Position numbers and translations under genes: made by a program
The notes under the pieces: generated by a model
Told to the model about the DNA's origin: nothing
Seen by the model: only the letters and a program-made list of their open reading frames with translations
The model's database searches: none
In this document: in pieces, positions 61,222 through 64,000 of the stretch
How positions within the stretch are numbered: position 1 is the stretch's first letter
Layout of the letters: each line of letters opens with the position of its first letter
Origin: Neolewinella antarctica
GTDB taxonomy: Bacteria > Bacteroidota > Bacteroidia > Chitinophagales > Saprospiraceae
Direction: 5' to 3'
Assembly (NCBI RefSeq): GCF_011927835.1
Contig: NZ_JAATJH010000011.1
Span: forward strand, 36,365-100,364
DNA length: 64,000 bases

Positions 61222-61408
61222 GCTAGACCGCCTGAACAGAATACGGTTCCCGCTATGAAACGGCTTCCTTCAGCAAGCTCCAATACACGGGTGGCGCGCC
61301 TCGGGCACCGAACCGTTCCGGGGCCGGGTGTAATTCATGTCGTCGTTTTGATTCGCTACGAATGTGGGCTGCGCTACTTTTTCAAGGTCTTTCAGGATCG
61401 GAGCCATC

Positions 61409-63532
61409 TTATCCTAAAGTATCCAAGAATTCCTGCTCCGTCATAATCTTCACCGTCCCCAACGCCTCCGCTTTCTTCAGCTTGGAGCCCGGCTTCTCCC
61501 CCACTACCAGAATGTCCAGTTTTCCAGAAACAGCGGAGACAATACGCGCGCCGGCAGCCTTGGCTTTATTCTGCGCCTCCTTGCGCGAAAGCTGTTGCAT
61601 AGAACCGGTAAACAACATCGCTTTGTCGATGAAGGGACCTTCCGTAACGGCCGCTTGGGGCTTATCCGCCTCCGTCTGGTAGATGTTGACGCCGAGGTCC
61701 GCTAGCTCGCGGAGGAGCGCGACGTTACTTGGGTCGGCGTACCACTCGGTCACGTTCTGCGCCACCGTGGGGCCGATATCTTTGATGTTGGTGAACTGTT
61801 CTTCCGTCCAGTGCTCCAGGTCGAGGGCGCTGTCGATGTTCTGGGCGACCAATTGACTGGCTTTCTTACCGAAATGGTGAATAGAAAGGGAGTAAAGCAC
61901 GCGCCACAAAGGGCTTTGCTTCGCCTTATCGACCGCTTTTTCGAGGTTCGCCGCCGAGCGTTTCCCAAAACCTTCCAGCGCGGCAATCTCGTCGTAGGGC
62001 AGCCGGTACACATCCGCAATGCCGTTCAACCAGCCCTGCTCGTTGAAAATATCGACGTAGCGTTTGCCCATCCCGTCGATGTCCATGGAGGCTTTCGAGA
62101 CGTGAAAAATGATGCGCTGGAGCGTCCGGCCGGTGCATTCGTAGTTTGGGCAACGGACGGCCGCTGCGCCTTCCGCGCGGACGAGGCCGGTGCCGCAAAA
62201 AGGACATTCGGTCAGGAATTCGATCGGTCGTTCGGTGCCGTCGCGTAAATCCGCAAGGGGTTTGACGATGTAGGGAATTACGTCGCCAGCCCGTTCGAGC
62301 AGGACTTTATCACCAATGCGAAGATCTTTGTCCCGGATAAAATCTTCGTTGTGCAGGCTCACGCTGGAGATCATCACGCCGGCCAGGGAGACGGGGACGG
62401 TCTTGGCCACCGGGGTGATCGTACCGATCTTACCGATCTGGTAATCCACCCCTTCCAGGATGGTCGTCGCTTGGCGCGCGGCGAATTTATAGGCAATCGC
62501 CCAGCGGGGGTGGTGGCTGGTGTAGCCGGCGCGTTCCTGCAGCACGAGGTCGTCTACTTTCACGACCATGCCGTCAATTTCGTAGGGGTACTCTTCCCTT
62601 TGCTCCTCCCACTTCACACAGAATCCCGCGGCCGCGCCAATGTTGCCTACGCTGATGCGCTCGTAATCGGTGGCGGGGACTTTGAAACCGAGTTCCGTCA
62701 GCACGTCCATCGCCCGGGTGTGGGTGCCGAGGGCCTCCACGGCGTCGTTGCCGTCCGCGTCCACGCCGTAGCCGAAGCTATAAATGAAGGCTTCCAGATT
62801 TTTGTCGGCGACCTCGGTGGGGGATTTCATGCGCATGCCGCCAGTGGCCGTGTTGCGGGGGTTGGCGTAGAGCGTTTGGCCGGCCGCTGCGCGCTGCTTG
62901 TTCATCTCCAAAAAACGGTCTTTGCGGATGATGACTTCGCCGCGAATCTCCACTTTGTGCAGGCCATATTTACTAAAGTTCGCCGTTAGCGGAATTGAGC
63001 GAATGACGCGGGCGTTGTGCGTCATCTCCTCGCCGAGTACCCCGTTACCCCGGGTGGCGGCGCGGACGAGCTGATCGTTTTCGTAGACGAGCACGATCGT
63101 GCCACCGTCGTATTTCGGCTCGACCGCGTAGGCCAGCTCTTCATCCTCCTCCATGTTGAGCATGCGCTTGACTTGCTTGTCGAATTCGGCCAAATCCTCG
63201 GCGTTGTAGCTGTTCCCGAGGCTGAGCATCGGGACAAGATGGGGCACGCTTTGGAAGTCGCCCGTCAGGTCGGAGCCGACGCGCTGGGTGGGGCTGTCCG
63301 GGGTGATCAGGTCGGGATTTTCTTCCTCGATCCCTTCAAGTAATTTGAAGAGTTCGTCGTATTCTTTGTCGCTCAGCACGGGGTCGTCCTGCACGTAGTA
63401 GCGCCATTCGTGGTAGCGGAGCAGGGCACCCAGTTCGCTGGCTTGTTCGGCCGCTTCCCCCGGGGCTTCTCCGGCCAGGTAATCTTTGGATTGTTGGTAG
63501 AAGGCGGCTTGTTGTTGGGGGGTGGCTTGCAT
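61409..63532 (-). CDS. ligA: NAD-dependent DNA ligase
   Basis: 707 residues, slightly longer than E. coli LigA (671). Seals nicks with NAD+; essential in replication and repair. Domain order as expected: Ia with YYVQDDPVLSDKEYDELF, adenylation domain with EPKYDGG (adenylated Lys140), OB fold, four-cysteine zinc finger (CPFCGTGLVRAEGAAAVRCPNYEC), helix-hairpin-helix region and C-terminal BRCT (AMLFTGSMQQLSRKEAQ, ending FLDTLG). An exact copy of the dispersed 17-bp motif lies 32 bases upstream of the ATG (63564-63580). A partial duplicate of its 3' end is at 59594-59746. Confidence 0.96.
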   Translation of the reverse strand: MQATPQQQAAFYQQSKDYLAGEAPGEAAEQASELGALLRYHEWRYYVQDDPVLSDKEYDELFKLLEGIEEENPDLITPDSPTQRVGSDLTGDFQSVPHLVPMLSLGNSYNAEDLAEFDKQVKRMLNMEEDEELAYAVEPKYDGGTIVLVYENDQLVRAATRGNGVLGEEMTHNARVIRSIPLTANFSKYGLHKVEIRGEVIIRKDRFLEMNKQRAAAGQTLYANPRNTATGGMRMKSPTEVADKNLEAFIYSFGYGVDADGNDAVEALGTHTRAMDVLTELGFKVPATDYERISVGNIGAAAGFCVKWEEQREEYPYEIDGMVVKVDDLVLQERAGYTSHHPRWAIAYKFAARQATTILEGVDYQIGKIGTITPVAKTVPVSLAGVMISSVSLHNEDFIRDKDLRIGDKVLLERAGDVIPYIVKPLADLRDGTERPIEFLTECPFCGTGLVRAEGAAAVRCPNYECTGRTLQRIIFHVSKASMDIDGMGKRYVDIFNEQGWLNGIADVYRLPYDEIAALEGFGKRSAANLEKAVDKAKQSPLWRVLYSLSIHHFGKKASQLVAQNIDSALDLEHWTEEQFTNIKDIGPTVAQNVTEWYADPSNVALLRELADLGVNIYQTEADKPQAAVTEGPFIDKAMLFTGSMQQLSRKEAQNKAKAAGARIVSAVSGKLDILVVGEKPGSKLKKAEALGTVKIMTEQEFLDTLG

Positions 63533-64000
63533 TGGGGTGCGCTATTTGGGGCGCGCAAGATAGGGCGCGGTCGCGGGTGCGGGGGTTACCCGGGAAGAGC
63601 TATGGCAAATACAGCTAACTCCGTAAGCTACCTTTTCGATAGACGACGGATGAAGCGAGATCGACGATATTCAGTTGGCCACGCTGCTACTAAGGGTGGT
63701 TGACCCCATCAGAAATATGGGATATAGACTCGTCTTGGTGAGAAGGCTGAATTGTGGTTCCAATTACTGTGTATTTAGATTTCCCCACACAGTTTATGCT
63801 GAAGGACTACCCTGTAAATATGCTGTACCGAAGGATCCTGAATTACTCCTCGTTGAAGACCAAGGTACGCGTCGCTAACAAATAAATTTACTAGATCCTA
63901 TTCAGCAATGGTCCGGGGAGGTTTAGCATAGTGTAATCAAGAAAAACGGGCAAGTCCGTATCTTGGAAGTAACTACACATTCCCGATATGACTTGCCCTA
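63533..64000. other. Gap up to the window edge; possible IS end
   Basis: Apart from the 17-bp motif at 63564, no convincing gene. GGGGAGGTTTAGC-ATAGTGTA at 63915-63935 repeats the sequence at 16678-16690 plus ATAGTGTA. GGGCAAGTC (63949-63957) and GACTTGCCC (63990-63998) are inverted copies next to the edge, and an ATG at 63988 runs out of the window. The right end may hold the start of an insertion sequence, but this cannot be decided here. Confidence 0.4.
63564..63580 (-). repeat. Dispersed 17-bp motif, exact inverted copy upstream of ligA
   Basis: On the minus strand GCACCCGCGACCGCGCC, 32 bases before the ligA ATG, in the direction of the gene. Confidence 0.85.

Noticed and set aside
63675..63878. 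67-codon frame at the right end
   Set aside because: No domain, weak codon pattern, and lies in a repeat-containing gap.

Overview
The window looks like chromosomal DNA of a member of the Bacteroidota, most likely a marine Saprospiria/Lewinella-type organism. This is inferred from gene families, not from a marker gene. Pointers are two carboxypeptidase-regulatory-domain TonB-dependent receptors, one paired with a DUF4249 lipoprotein; a one-protein hybrid two-component system (propellers, histidine kinase, receiver, AraC domain); a fused HCDH-ECH beta-oxidation protein in the Bacteroidota domain order; a BlaI/BlaR1 pair; and TAnnTTTG-type promoters. No rRNA, tRNA, CRISPR array, prophage or complete insertion sequence was seen.

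Layout. 1-7050: the 5' part of a secreted amidohydrolase (cut by the window edge), then an AT-rich block holding a TonB receptor, its DUF4249 lipoprotein and a damaged lipoprotein gene. 7051-16670: a glycosyltransferase, an MscS channel, a membrane protein, a second TonB receptor, and a BlaR1-ankyrin/BlaI operon with two clear operator dyads. 16671-20774: a repeat-rich gap, then a D-Glu/peptide-epimerase group (dipeptide epimerase, DUF1611/DgcN, threonine-synthase-like PLP enzyme). 20877-24443: a compact operon with DUF4956, HlyD-like adaptor and TolC-like protein but no recognisable pump ATPase. 24726-36400: acetyltransferase, pRiA4b-ORF3 protein, the 1397-residue hybrid sensor, an aspartyl protease overlapping it tail to tail, and a SWIM/SNF2 helicase. 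36581-44368: amino-acid permease, SnoaL-like protein, methyltransferase, two tandem STM3941-like paralogues, NadB and a secreted unknown. 44505-55108: AbrB/PIN toxin-antitoxin, beta-oxidation genes, SPOR-like lipoprotein, Crp regulator, HhH/coiled-coil protein, alanine dehydrogenase, TsaE, a 54-residue membrane protein and 6-phosphogluconolactonase. 55224-63532: a second large SNF2 helicase, a remnant copy of the ligA 3' end, a BNR-4 lipoprotein and ligA itself.

Most genes are ordinary housekeeping or envelope functions. The unusual layer is the intergenic DNA: several families of short dispersed repeats and hairpin arrays recur. These include a 17-bp motif (GCACCCGCGACCGCGCC) found six times exactly and in many variants, also inside coding sequence, and a REPIN-like double hairpin at 13999-14236. 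The best candidates for undescribed biology are the DUF4956/HlyD/TolC operon, the BlaR1-ankyrin fusion, the 17-bp motif family, and the poly-C tract plus amber codon in the lipoprotein gene near 6.4-6.5 kb.
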